64,000 bases of DNA from JADGHX01 sp037200125 (GCA_037200125.1 JBBCGS010000006.1:434001-498000); one strand, 5' to 3'. Shown: positions 31,131-40,219, counted from the stretch's first letter. Notes: a model not told the origin generated them from the letters alone. Program-made: numbers and translations.

Positions 31131-31286
31131 TGGTCGACGACAATTAGAACTGCCGGCTGACGACAATTAGATTTGCCGGTAGTTGTCGCCGGGCGCGACG
31201 CTCGGCGGTGCTGACGACAATTAAAACTGCCGGTCGGTGGGCCTCATCCACGGTCTGATTTACTCAGCCCTCACAAAGGGGGCTGC

Positions 31287-32780
31287 GTGGTAACGGACGA
31301 ACAGGTGAGGTTGCTCATGTCATTGTTAACGCAGGGGAACGCCCAGGTGACCGCAGCGGCGAAAGCCGGGATGAGCGAGCGGACAGCGCGTAAATACGCG
31401 CGTTCGGGTCGAGCGCCGTCTCAAGCCAAGCTTCCCCACACGTGGCGAACGCGACCGGATCCCTTCGTGGACGTGTGGCCGGAGATAGAAGCACTGCTGC
31501 GTCAGGATGACGGTCTGCAAGCTAAGACGATCTGGATGGAGCTGAACGAGCGGCACGCAGATCGCTTCAGCGTCGGCCAGCTCCGCACGTTGCAGCGACG
31601 GATGCTCGCCTGGCGCGCCAAGTCAGGCCCGGATCGCGAAGTGTTCTTTCCCCAGACACACGTGCCCGGTGAGCAGGCGCAGTCGGACTTCACCGACATG
31701 CGCGCACTCGAGGTGGTGATCGCCGGCCAGCTGTTCCCGCATCTGCTGTATCACTTCGTTCTGACGTACTCCAACTGGGAGGCGGTATCGATCTGCCCGA
31801 GCGAGAGCTTCGAGTCTCTGAGCGCCGGAGTGCAGAACGCGTTGTGGCGATTGGGTGGCGTGCCGCTCGAGCATCGCACCGATAACCTCTCGGCGGCGAC
31901 CCACGAACTATCGGAGAGTCGCGGGCGGGACTTCACCGAGCGATATCGCGAGCTGATCGATCACTATGGCCTGCGAGCCTCTCGCAACTTCCCAGGAAAT
32001 GCGCACGAGAACGGCGATGTCGAGTCGGCGAACGGAAAGCTGAAGACTTCAATCGATCAGCGGTTACGCCTGCGTGGATCGCGATCGTTCGTATCGCGCG
32101 AAGCGTATGAGGGCTTTCTCGAGACCTGCGTGCAAGCGCGCAATGCGACCCGATACGCGAGAATCGAGGAAGAGCGTCCCTATCTGCGAGCGCTGCCGGT
32201 GCGGCCGTTGCCGGCATACCGGGAGTCCTATGCGACGGTGTCGCGCGCCAGCGCGGTGCGCATCCTCAAGCACTCCTACTCGGTGTCCTCGCGACCGATC
32301 GGGTGTCAGCTGCGCGTGCGCTTGCATGCCGACATCATCGAGCTCGACTACAAAGGCGAACGCGTCGCCGTCATGGAGCGCCTGGTCGGACGCGATGCGC
32401 ACCGGATCGACTACCGCCACATCATCCATACGCTGGTCCGCAAGCCCGGCGCCTTCCGCCGCTATGTCTTCCGCGAGGCGCTGTTCCCGACGCTGGAGTT
32501 CCGGCGCACCTACGATGCGCTGGTCGCCGAAGGATCCGATCAGGCAGACCTGGAATACGTGCGGATCCTGCACCTCGCAGCAGGCGACGGCGAGGAGATC
32601 GTCCGCGCCGTGCTCGCGGATTTACTCAATGATGCGAGCGTTCCTACATATGAGGAGGTGCGCGCCAGGCTGAGAGGACCGCGCACGCCAGAAGGTGTGC
32701 CATACCTGAACATCACCGCGCCCGATCTCACGCTCTACGATCGGTTGCTCGGCGCGCACGCCGAGCCGGTGCACACATGA
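31287..32780 (+). CDS. istA: IS21 transposase IstA
   Basis: 497 residues. N-terminal HTH (VTAAAKAGMSERTARKYARS), then a DDE integrase core: GEQAQSDFTDM (D), LEHRTDNLSAAT (D) and NAHENGDVESANGKLK (E). The C-terminal beta domain (RASAVRILKHSYSVSSRPIG) is typical. It catalyses strand transfer with IstB as ATP-dependent helper. It overlaps istB by four bases. Confidence 0.95.
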   Translation: MVTDEQVRLLMSLLTQGNAQVTAAAKAGMSERTARKYARSGRAPSQAKLPHTWRTRPDPFVDVWPEIEALLRQDDGLQAKTIWMELNERHADRFSVGQLRTLQRRMLAWRAKSGPDREVFFPQTHVPGEQAQSDFTDMRALEVVIAGQLFPHLLYHFVLTYSNWEAVSICPSESFESLSAGVQNALWRLGGVPLEHRTDNLSAATHELSESRGRDFTERYRELIDHYGLRASRNFPGNAHENGDVESANGKLKTSIDQRLRLRGSRSFVSREAYEGFLETCVQARNATRYARIEEERPYLRALPVRPLPAYRESYATVSRASAVRILKHSYSVSSRPIGCQLRVRLHADIIELDYKGERVAVMERLVGRDAHRIDYRHIIHTLVRKPGAFRRYVFREALFPTLEFRRTYDALVAEGSDQADLEYVRILHLAAGDGEEIVRAVLADLLNDASVPTYEEVRARLRGPRTPEGVPYLNITAPDLTLYDRLLGAHAEPVHT

Positions 32781-33574
32781 GCGCTGCGACGATCATCACA
32801 GATGAGACACTGCAACTGCGGCTTAAAGCAATGCACTTGCCGTCGTTCCTCGAGCACTACTTCGAGTTGGGAGAGCGCGCCGCGGCTGAAGGCTGGAGTC
32901 ACGTTCGATATCTCACCGAGCTGGTCACGCTGGAAGCCCATGATCGAGCCGATCGACGCATGACGCGGCTGTTGAGGGATGCGAAGCTGCCGCGCGAGAA
33001 GACGCCGGCGACACTGGACCTGAACCGCTTCGCCGCGCCCCTGCGCGGGCAGATCCGTCAGCTGTTGCGTGGCGAGTTCCTCGCCGGCGCCACCAACGTC
33101 TGCCTAATCGGTCGGCCCGGAACTGGAAAATCGCACGTGATGGCAGCGCTGGGTCGGGCACTGGTCGAGCCCGGGCACCCAGTGCTGTTCATCGCGGTCG
33201 CAACGCTCGTCGAGCGGCTGCTGGATGCCAAGCGCAATCTCAGGCTCGCTCGTGAGCTCAAGCGTCTGGACAGCTTCGACTGCCTCGCACTCGATGACAT
33301 CGGCTACGTCCAGCACGACCGGGCGGAGATGGAGGTGCTCTTTGCACTGCTGGCCGAGCGCTATGAGCGCAAGAGCGTGATGATCACGTCCAATCTCGTG
33401 TTCTCGAAGTGGGACCAGATCTTCAAAGACCCGATGACGACCGCGGCGGCGATCGATCGCGTCGTACATCACGCTGTCGTGCTCGAGTTCACCGGCCCTA
33501 GCGTCCGGGCGGAAGCAGCCGAGCAACGCGCAGCTCTTGCAAGGCGTGATGCCCCGCCATCAGAACGCCCTTGA
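32777..33574 (+). CDS. istB: IS21 helper ATPase IstB
   Basis: 265 residues, AAA+ ATPase of the DnaC/IstB type. Walker A is IGRPGTGKSHVMAALG, Walker B is FDCLALDDIGY, and the sensor region is SVMITSNLVFSKWDQIF. IstB bends target DNA and recruits IstA. The ATG overlaps the istA stop (ATGA), the usual coupled pair. Confidence 0.95.
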   Translation: MSAATIITDETLQLRLKAMHLPSFLEHYFELGERAAAEGWSHVRYLTELVTLEAHDRADRRMTRLLRDAKLPREKTPATLDLNRFAAPLRGQIRQLLRGEFLAGATNVCLIGRPGTGKSHVMAALGRALVEPGHPVLFIAVATLVERLLDAKRNLRLARELKRLDSFDCLALDDIGYVQHDRAEMEVLFALLAERYERKSVMITSNLVFSKWDQIFKDPMTTAAAIDRVVHHAVVLEFTGPSVRAEAAEQRAALARRDAPPSERP

Positions 33575-33763
33575 TCTGGATGTACTCAGAACAGAACGGA
33601 GCTTCTGACGCCTTCGGCGTCAGGCTCCCTTACGGTGGACCGATGATGGGGCTCAACGACCGGCAAGAATGAAAGTCGCCAGCGGCAGATATGGTTGACG
33701 CCAGACACGCAGCGATTCTTACCCGCCACTTGGATGCTGCGCGCTGTTGTTCGGTGCACGGCG

Positions 33764-34990
33764 CTAGTCGGCGCGAAGGCAGCGGACCGGATCCAGTTGA
33801 GAAGCGCGACGCGCCGGATACCAGCCTGAAGCAGCCCCGAGGAAGACGGTGCCCAGGAGGACTCCGAGCAGAGCACTCACCGCAGTCAGCGTGGGCCAAT
33901 CGTAGAGTCGCGTCAGCACCGCGGCGATCGCCGCTCCGAGAAGGACACCTATTGTTCCCGAGACCAGGCACAACGCGATCGCTTCCAGCAGAATCTGGCT
34001 CTGCACTCCGAGCGGTCGCGTGCCGAGCGCAATCCGGACACCGATCTCGCGGGTCCGCTCGGTCACGCTCACGAGCATGATATTAGCGAGGCCGATGCCG
34101 CCGACCGCGAGGGCGATAGTCCCTACGGCGGCGAGTAATCGACTCATCGTTCGGCTTCCCTCTCCGTATGCGGAAACCGCCGCCGCGATGTTGCTGGACA
34201 TGAACTCTGCACGGCGCTTGCCTCGCCGTTGTTCAAGAAGATCCGTGACAACCTGCTGAACTACCGGCAGCATCTCGGGTGTGCGCGGTTTCAATATCAA
34301 AGTGATGGGTGAAAGAGGGCTGATTCGCCGAAGCAGGCTTGTATAGGGCATCAATACACTGGTGTCTGCAGTCACACCTTCGGTTGCAGCATCGATGCGG
34401 CGATTTTCGACAACCCCAATGATCGTGAACGGAGTCTCGGCGATCGCAACCCGGCCTCCCAGGGCGTCGGTATCCTTAAACAAGATCTGAGCAAGATGTT
34501 CCGAGATCAGCGCGACGCTTGCAGCATTCCGAACATCATCGGCGCTGAGGGTGCTACCGCGAATGATCTTCCGTCCGGAGAGTTCGACGCCGAGTATGTC
34601 CAGGCCGATGAGCTGGCCATCGCTTCGGACACCCATCGTTTTCACTTCCCGGGGGCCGCTCGCGCCCACCTCAACGCTGACTGACGCAACGCCTGCGAAA
34701 TGCGTTTCGATGGCTCGATAATCTGAGAGCTGCAACCCATCGCCGCGTGACATCGGCGGCGGAATGCCATAACGCCAGTCCTTGCGTGGGGGCATCGCAC
34801 TCAATATGAGCTGGTTGGAGTCCAGCCGCGCAAAGACTGCTTCGACTTGCGCGCGCGCGCCTTTGCCGAGGCTCAGCATGGCAATGACGGACGCGACCCC
34901 GACAACGATCCCGAGTGCGCTGAGTGCGGATCTTACCGGCGTGCGCAGGACACCCCGCGCGGCCTCACTAATGGTAAACGGCCAGTACAT
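33764..34990 (-). CDS. MacB-like ABC transporter permease without ATPase partner
   Basis: 408 residues: one N-terminal helix (VRSALSALGIVVGVASVIAML), a large periplasmic MacB_PCD domain (about 45-280), then three FtsX-type helices ending GWYPARRASQLDPVRCLRAD. MacB-type permeases act mechanically on periplasmic substrates such as peptides, driven by a separate or fused ATPase. None is adjacent; IS21 ends 57 bases downstream and may have removed it. It lies downstream of precursor A1 on the same strand, separated by a strong hairpin, so a role in export or self-protection for that peptide is plausible but unproven. Confidence 0.75.
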   Translation of the reverse strand: MYWPFTISEAARGVLRTPVRSALSALGIVVGVASVIAMLSLGKGARAQVEAVFARLDSNQLILSAMPPRKDWRYGIPPPMSRGDGLQLSDYRAIETHFAGVASVSVEVGASGPREVKTMGVRSDGQLIGLDILGVELSGRKIIRGSTLSADDVRNAASVALISEHLAQILFKDTDALGGRVAIAETPFTIIGVVENRRIDAATEGVTADTSVLMPYTSLLRRISPLSPITLILKPRTPEMLPVVQQVVTDLLEQRRGKRRAEFMSSNIAAAVSAYGEGSRTMSRLLAAVGTIALAVGGIGLANIMLVSVTERTREIGVRIALGTRPLGVQSQILLEAIALCLVSGTIGVLLGAAIAAVLTRLYDWPTLTAVSALLGVLLGTVFLGAASGWYPARRASQLDPVRCLRAD

Positions 34991-35041
34991 AGCGCCGCAG
35001 GAATTTGAGAGTGAGCGTTTCGCTCGGATACTTCTCGAGGA

Positions 35042-35067
35042 GGAGCCGTGCGCAGAGGCACGGCTCC
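35042..35067 (-). terminator. Perfect hairpin after precursor A1
   Basis: GGAGCCGTGC, loop of six, GCACGGCTCC, 20 bases after the A1 stop. No long T run, so it may be a transcript-stabilising or partial terminator stem between the abundant precursor message and the permease gene. A related stem follows A2. Confidence 0.6.
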
Positions 35068-35087
35068 CGAGGTGCTCTAATCCGAGA

Positions 35088-35225
35088 TTAGATCACTTTC
35101 GACTGCGGCAGCTGACCGGTGAAAAGCAGCGGGCCACCGGCCACTTCCTGACGGGACTTGCCGTCCGTGTTGATCTGGCTGAACGCTGGGCCCTTCGTGA
35201 GTGTGCTGACGCTTCCGATCTTCAT
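35088..35225 (-). CDS. Lasso-peptide precursor A1 (putative)
   Basis: 45 residues, start ATG 35225 with AAGGAG six bases upstream. Residues 4-11 read GSVSTLTK, matching the C-terminal half of lasso leaders: Gly(-8), hydrophobic(-6), Leu(-3), Thr(-2). This predicts a core beginning Gly12-Pro13. The core carries Asp21 and Glu27 as the only acidic residues, that is core positions 10 and 16. The tail is EVAGG, then TGQLPQSKV near the C terminus. The leader is only 11 residues and lacks the YxxP half that the recognition domain normally binds. The A2 paralogue shares the same ends. Identity as a lasso precursor is inferred from the motif and the B, C and D genes nearby. Confidence 0.75.
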   Translation of the reverse strand: MKIGSVSTLTKGPAFSQINTDGKSRQEVAGGPLLFTGQLPQSKVI

Positions 35226-35520
35226 GGTTCTCTCCTTGGTGAATAATCGTCCTGTTTCACTGCACCGCCTTTCGGCGGGCGCGACGAAGATGGCCACTGA
35301 CTTCGCTGCAGGCAACCACTATTTCTCTCTTGCGCGTCACTCAGGCTCCGTCGGAACTCTTCACTGGAGGAAAGTCGCAACCCCGACACAGCTTGAGTCG
35401 CCCCCGAAGTCGCTGATAGCACTCGCATCACGCGTTACACCTTCCTCTGCCACGGCAGCTTTGACACGAACCGGATACCGGTGCGCCCCTTGCGGTGTCC
35501 GAGGCTGCGTTATTTGAGTT
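35226..35520. repeat. Upstream region of A1, diverged duplicate of that of A2
   Basis: Shares ordered matches with 40220-40500: CCGCCT(t/c)TCGGC(g/c)GGCGC near the start codon, CTTTGACAC, then GCGTTATTTGAGT at the far end (35508-35520 versus 40490-40502). The arrangement points to an old duplication of precursor plus leader region. The A1 promoter must lie here. Confidence 0.55.
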
Positions 35521-35631
35521 ACGCCGGCAGGGAGCGACTCGCGGCTGCTATGCACCACCCGTGCGAAGTTTCTGAGCCGTTCTCCGTGGCCCCCCCCTCA
35601 TTGGGGTACCGGGCTAGAGAAGAGGCATTCG

Positions 35632-38600
35632 ATGCTTATTCGGAGTACAAAGAGTTTGACGGAGCAACAGCCAGTCGTAGCGCGCCTGTTGCGTAGCGTT
35701 CGAGTCGTCGCACGTGGTGCGGCAGCGCTCGCGCTTTTTTTCCTACCTCTGTGTGTGTCGGCCAGCGACGGCGAGGCACGCGAGCATGATAGAGTTGGCG
35801 AGAAGGCTGCGGGGAGTTATATCCGCATGGGAGCCTCGAGTCTCGCACGGAAGCGCGGTATGCGGACGGCCAGCAATGCTGTTCGGACCGAGGAGAATCA
35901 GGGAATGCGCGATCTCACGGATGAGGATGTCGCAGCCTGGAGCCGGATGAATGGGGACCCGGCGTTGACGCCCGACGGGCGGTGGCTTGCCTACGTGTGG
36001 TTACCGTACGAACGGACCGAGACAGGACCACGGGTCGGCTCACCCCTGCTTATCATCCGCTCCACGGCAAGTGATGACGAGCGGCGCATACCGCTCGGTT
36101 CCGACCCAGTCCAGCAGTTCCTGATGTCACCGGGCGGGGGCTGGATCGCGATTGTTCAAGCGGACACTCAGCCGGATAGCAGCCATGTGACCGTCGTAGA
36201 AACGACAACCGGCGAAGTGCATCCGATCGGGCCCGGCGAGGAAGTTAAGTTTCTTGCGAAGGACAAGTCGATCCTGGTGCGGGCTCCTGACGGAGCCCCC
36301 GACGCCAAGGTGCAAACGAACCGACTGACCGTGTACACGCTGGAGAGCCTTACGGCCAGTCGTACCTGGGAGCATGTGGGTGAGTACGCGGTCAGTAGTC
36401 TCGGAGACCGAATCGCCCTTGCTCAGTCGGATGGCTTGCGCGTCTGCGATCTCAATGAAGGTGTCGATCATCTGATCGAGCCACTCGCAGGCGCCACTCA
36501 GTTGAGTGCGCTCAGATGGTCCCCGAGCGGCCGGGCACTGGCACTGACGGCTGAGGCACAGGGGACACAGTCACTTCTGGTCTTTAATGACCCGCTTGCG
36601 TCTCACCTCCATCGAGAGTCTTTCACGCCAGCAAAGATGAGCGGGTTTCCCACAGGGTTTCGGGTAGCCGGGCAACCGCGCTCGCTTGATCAGCTCGGGC
36701 CATTTGGATACGACGTGGTGCGTTGGCGTGACAATGAAGACGGACTCTTCTTTCAGATCGAACGCACGCCGACAGCAAAGGAGGACGCCGCCCCCAAGGT
36801 CGCGCTCTGGCACTCGAAGGATCCGTACCTCCCAGGACAGCGCGCTGCCGGCACTCCGGATCGGTATCTCAGTTTCCTGAGCCTGGAAAAGAAAACATTC
36901 GTGCGACTTGCCGACGAACACTACACGGACGCATTCCCACAAGATCGCGGTCAGTTCGCCCTCGCCTATGCCTGGAAACACTATGGGGTTGCTAACTGGG
37001 CGCCCGCCCGAGTACGTGGCCTGCAGACACGCGACTATGTGCTCGTTGACCTCTGGACCGGCGAAAAGACAAAGATTGCCGGCGCCGAAGGGCTCAAAGT
37101 CCCCCGCCGCCTCTTTGTAGGAACACCGCAGGACGGGCTCGACCGGGAGGACGCCTTTGAGCCTCACCTGTCACCCGACGGGCGCAGCGTAGTCTTCCTC
37201 AGCCCGGCCGGGGACTACTTCGTCTATGACACCCTCCATCATGCCCTGCATAACGTGACCGAACACGCGCCGGGATGGCGGCGGCAACCACCTTTCATGC
37301 CGAGCATGGGGAACACCGCCAACATCATTGCGAACCCGCAAGGCTGGTCGGCGGACAACCGCCACCTCTTCATTTCCGATGAGCATGACATCTGGGCCCT
37401 TCCCATGGACGGCAGCGTTGCACTCAACATCACCGGCAATGGAAGCTCTGACAATCTGTACTACAACATCACGGACTCATTTGGTCCCACTGGGCCTGAT
37501 CGCCGACTCGGATATGTCGGTCTCAAATTGAGTAGCAAGATCGATCTCAAGAAACCCGTCTACTTTCACGTGATCGATGGCATAGGATTTCGCAGCGGAC
37601 TTGCTGTTCGGGACCCAGGTGCTCATGCCGCCCGGGTGTTGGTGTGGGAGACGGCCCAGGTGACTTACTACAAGGCGGAGAATGCCTCCGTTTATATCGC
37701 CCAGAGAGAACACGCCGTCGAGGGCCGCAACTTTTTCCGACTGGACACTCACTGGCAACGCACTCGTCAGCTCACAGACCTCGCTCCGCAGCTGCGCGAG
37801 TTTCGATGGATTTCCGAGCCGCAGTATCTCTCTTTCAAGACACCCGCCGGACGCACCTCGCACGCGCTGCTCGTCGCACCTATCCATCCAGCCGGTGAGA
37901 AGCCATTTCCTACCATTGTGGCGGTCTACGGCGGTGTGACGATACAAGGAGGCCTGTACTCACTTTATAACGTCGCAAACGATATGCTCATTCGCTGGGC
38001 CAGACGCGGTTACGCGGTTCTGATGCCGGACATTCGACCGGAATACGATGAGGCCGGTCCCATTGCGCTCGATACCGTGCAGGGGGCTGTTGCAGCGGCG
38101 GCCGCGACCGGAGTCGTTGATGCCAATCGACTGGGCCTGACTGGTGCCTCCTTTGGTGGTTATGAATCTTTCTACATCGCTTCTCGCAGCAACCTCTTCA
38201 AGGCGGTGGTTCCGATCTGCGGTGTCTCGAATCTGCAGAGCTTCTACAACGGAGTCGTCATGGGTGTTTCCGGCGCTGCGTTCTCCGAGAAGAATCAGAC
38301 GTACCTATCCGGGCCCTGGTGGCAGAAGCCGGAGGTTTTCGAGAACAATTCACCGATGAGCCACGTCACCAGCGTGCATACACCCATGCTGATCGCGCAC
38401 GGTGACGCAGACACGTCGGTTCCTTTCGCGCAGTCTGTTGAAATGTTCAACGCGCTTCGGCGCCTCGGTGATCGAGAGGTCGTCCTGCTGCAATACGTCG
38501 GCGGGCAGCACGACGAGTTCAACTCCAACCCCGACTTCCAGAGGCGGCAGCTCGAGTTCTTTGATCACTATCTGCGCGGCGCGCCCGCACCGAGATGGTG

Positions 38601-38667
38601 GACCGAAGGACTTGGCTACGCCGACGGACAGACACCGGCTGTGGCGGGCGGAGACGCTAACAAATAG
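35632..38667 (+). CDS. Secreted prolyl-oligopeptidase-family (S9) peptidase
   Basis: 1011 residues. A basic start and hydrophobic segment ending LALFFLPLCVSASD form a signal peptide. An N-terminal beta-propeller (about 90-650; repeats such as DPALTPDGRWLAYVWLP and FEPHLSPDGRSVVFLSP) precedes an alpha/beta-hydrolase domain. The triad appears as Ser840 (GASFGGYES), Asp near 927 (GDADTSVPF) and His960 (GGQHDEF), the dipeptidyl-peptidase IV / acylaminoacyl-peptidase pattern. It is divergent from A1. It may trim or degrade the exported peptide, but it is not the usual lasso isopeptidase; that is the gene at 46895-49255. Confidence 0.85.
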   Translation: MLIRSTKSLTEQQPVVARLLRSVRVVARGAAALALFFLPLCVSASDGEAREHDRVGEKAAGSYIRMGASSLARKRGMRTASNAVRTEENQGMRDLTDEDVAAWSRMNGDPALTPDGRWLAYVWLPYERTETGPRVGSPLLIIRSTASDDERRIPLGSDPVQQFLMSPGGGWIAIVQADTQPDSSHVTVVETTTGEVHPIGPGEEVKFLAKDKSILVRAPDGAPDAKVQTNRLTVYTLESLTASRTWEHVGEYAVSSLGDRIALAQSDGLRVCDLNEGVDHLIEPLAGATQLSALRWSPSGRALALTAEAQGTQSLLVFNDPLASHLHRESFTPAKMSGFPTGFRVAGQPRSLDQLGPFGYDVVRWRDNEDGLFFQIERTPTAKEDAAPKVALWHSKDPYLPGQRAAGTPDRYLSFLSLEKKTFVRLADEHYTDAFPQDRGQFALAYAWKHYGVANWAPARVRGLQTRDYVLVDLWTGEKTKIAGAEGLKVPRRLFVGTPQDGLDREDAFEPHLSPDGRSVVFLSPAGDYFVYDTLHHALHNVTEHAPGWRRQPPFMPSMGNTANIIANPQGWSADNRHLFISDEHDIWALPMDGSVALNITGNGSSDNLYYNITDSFGPTGPDRRLGYVGLKLSSKIDLKKPVYFHVIDGIGFRSGLAVRDPGAHAARVLVWETAQVTYYKAENASVYIAQREHAVEGRNFFRLDTHWQRTRQLTDLAPQLREFRWISEPQYLSFKTPAGRTSHALLVAPIHPAGEKPFPTIVAVYGGVTIQGGLYSLYNVANDMLIRWARRGYAVLMPDIRPEYDEAGPIALDTVQGAVAAAAATGVVDANRLGLTGASFGGYESFYIASRSNLFKAVVPICGVSNLQSFYNGVVMGVSGAAFSEKNQTYLSGPWWQKPEVFENNSPMSHVTSVHTPMLIAHGDADTSVPFAQSVEMFNALRRLGDREVVLLQYVGGQHDEFNSNPDFQRRQLEFFDHYLRGAPAPRWWTEGLGYADGQTPAVAGGDANK

Positions 38668-39642
38668 TGGTGGGCCCAAGGCGCGGTGCGCTAATCGACG
38701 CGCTCGAGGCACTGCTGCACAAGGATCGGCGCCGGCCGAACCCGAAGAACCGCGTGGATGACCTGGTTGAGCAGGCGGTGCTGGTCTTTGCACTGGAGAA
38801 CCCAGCCGCTGGCCAAGGTTCGAGGTCCCAACGAGCTGCGTAAGCGCGGCACGTTCGTCAGTCCCACCGGCGTGCGCTCGATTTGGCTGGGGCACACGCT
38901 GCACACTTTTCGCCTGCGTCTTGCGGCACTGGAGAAGAAGGCTGCCGAGGAAGGACTGCTGCTGACGGAGGGGCAGGTAGCGGCGCTGGAGCGAAGACGC
39001 GAGGAGCAGCAGGAAATCGGGGAGATCGAGACGGCTCATCCCGGATACCTGGGCTCCCAGGATGCGTTCTACGTCGACACGATGAAGGGTGTGGCCGGAT
39101 CTATCAGCAGACGTTCGTGGACACCTACGCGAAGGTGGCCTTCGCCAAGCTGACGAAGACACCGATCACCGCCGCAGATCTGCTGAACGATCGCGTGCTG
39201 CCGTTCTACCAGGAGCACGAGGTGCCGCTATTCCGTGTTCTGACGGACCGCGGCAGTGAATACTGCGGCAGGGTGGAACAGCACGATTACCAGCTGTATC
39301 TGGCAGTGAATGACATTGACCATACGCGCACGAAGGCGCAGTCACCGCAGACAAACGGAATCTGCGAGCGCTTCCACAAGACGATCCTGAATGAGTTTTA
39401 TCAGGTCACCTTCCGCAAGAAGATGTACGAGACGATGGAAGGGCTGCAGGAGGATCTTGACGCTTGGCTCATGGCGTACAACCATGAGGGCACGCATCAA
39501 GGAAAGATGTGCTGCGGCCGGACGCCGATGGCGACGTTCGAGGACGGCAGACGAATCTATCGAGAGAAGACGATCGCGTAACTTGATCTGACAGACAGCG
39601 CCGGAGAACCGGGTAACTGTCAGATCGAGTCGGGACTACTAC
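38668..39642 (+). pseudogene. IS481-family transposase remnant
   Basis: Frames in succession read LGHTLHTFRLRLAALEKKA, YLGSQDAFYVDTMKGV (first D), FRVLTDRGSEYCG (second D) and NGICERFHKTILNEFYQ (E), ending RRIYREKTIA at 39581. The frame changes near 38815 and 39095, and the N-terminal HTH part is incomplete. It starts directly after the peptidase stop codon. CTGTCAGATCGAGTCGGG just past the end (39617-39634) looks like the right terminus. A separate remnant from IS3 and IS21 in this window. Confidence 0.75.
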
Positions 39643-40032
39643 ACGTGAAGCGCGACAGACAGCCTTGCACGGCTCCTCAAATTGACAAGACGATCGCGAT
39701 TGGCCGCTTCGCGCCGCGTGACTCGTGCTCAGTTTGGTGCTTGCAGCTAGCGGATCTCTGCAAGTTTTCCGTCTACTAACGGAAGCACCCTGTGCCATTA
39801 GCCGCCTGGGTCCAAACGGTGACGGATCATGCATCTTTGGCCTGATCTCGCAGTATTCACGCGATTTCTCCTTGAATTTCGTCCGCGCGTACTGCGCTGA
39901 ATATCCGATCGCGTGAACTAGTGCCTACGGACGACTTGGCACGCAAACGTCCGCTGTGCGCAGATGCGCATGCGACAAGTCGTACCGATCACTACCGCGA
40001 GGCATCCAGGTGCAATCAGTTCGTCTCACAAA
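39643..40032. other. Intergenic, no gene seen
   Basis: About 390 bases between the IS481 remnant and the hairpin after A2. Short frames only, none with a motif I recognise. In the A1 copy the equivalent place holds the permease gene. Confidence 0.35.
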
Positions 40033-40060
40033 GGAAGCCGTGCCCAACGACACGGCTCCC
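40033..40060 (-). terminator. Hairpin after precursor A2
   Basis: Minus strand GGGAGCCGTG, eight-base loop, CACGGCTTCC then TTTG, 18 bases after the A2 stop. The stem sequence GAGCCGTG/CACGGCT is the same as in the hairpin after A1. Confidence 0.6.
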
Positions 40061-40078
40061 CATGCGCACGATTTGATA

Positions 40079-40219
40079 TCAGAGCACTTTCTGCTGCGGC
40101 AGCTGCCCCGTCCAATAGAGCTGGCCGCCGGCCACTTCCGCGCGGCTCTTGCCGTCGACCTGAGCCATGCTCAGCACGGGACCCTTGGTGAGTGCGCTGA
40201 CGCTTCCATACTTGTTCAT
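40079..40219 (-). CDS. Lasso-peptide precursor A2 (putative)
   Basis: 46 residues, start ATG 40219, GAGGAG six bases upstream; an in-frame TGA eight codons before the ATG rules out a longer leader. Residues 5-12 read GSVSALTK, the lasso leader end with Thr(-2). The predicted core starts Gly13-Pro14; acidic residues are Asp22 (core 10) and Glu28 (core 16). The shared tail is DGKSR, EVAGG, then TGQLPQQKV. It lies directly downstream of cyclase C1 on the same strand, an order C-A instead of the common A-C. Compared with A1, core residues 3-9 differ almost completely while both ends are kept. Confidence 0.78.
   Translation of the reverse strand: MNKYGSVSALTKGPVLSMAQVDGKSRAEVAGGQLYWTGQLPQQKVL

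Larger units (their letters stand above)
31131..33707 (+). mobile_element. IS21-family element, apparently complete
   Basis: About 2.6 kb with istA and istB. Terminal repeats: left 22-base repeats at 31135-31156, 31158-31179 and 31212-31233 (consensus GACGACAATTA-A-TGCCGG); right repeats at 33660-33681 and 33683-33704. The outermost 26 bases start TGGTCGACGAC on the left and TGTCTGGCGTC (reverse strand) on the right. Multiple end repeats are usual in IS21. No certain target duplication seen. Confidence 0.8.

Noticed and set aside
31131..31233. Repeated GACGACAATTA-A-TGCCGG units as a CRISPR-like array
   Set aside because: Only three irregularly spaced units, at the end of an IS21 element with matching inverted repeats at the other end; they are transposase-binding repeats.
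35088..35225. Reading the A1 segment starting GGPL as a xanthomonin-like lasso core
   Set aside because: That segment has no Asp or Glu, so it cannot form a lasso macrolactam by itself.
35632..35832. Alternative start of the S9 peptidase at a later Met
   Set aside because: Starting later would remove a good signal peptide ending CVSASD, so the first ATG was kept.
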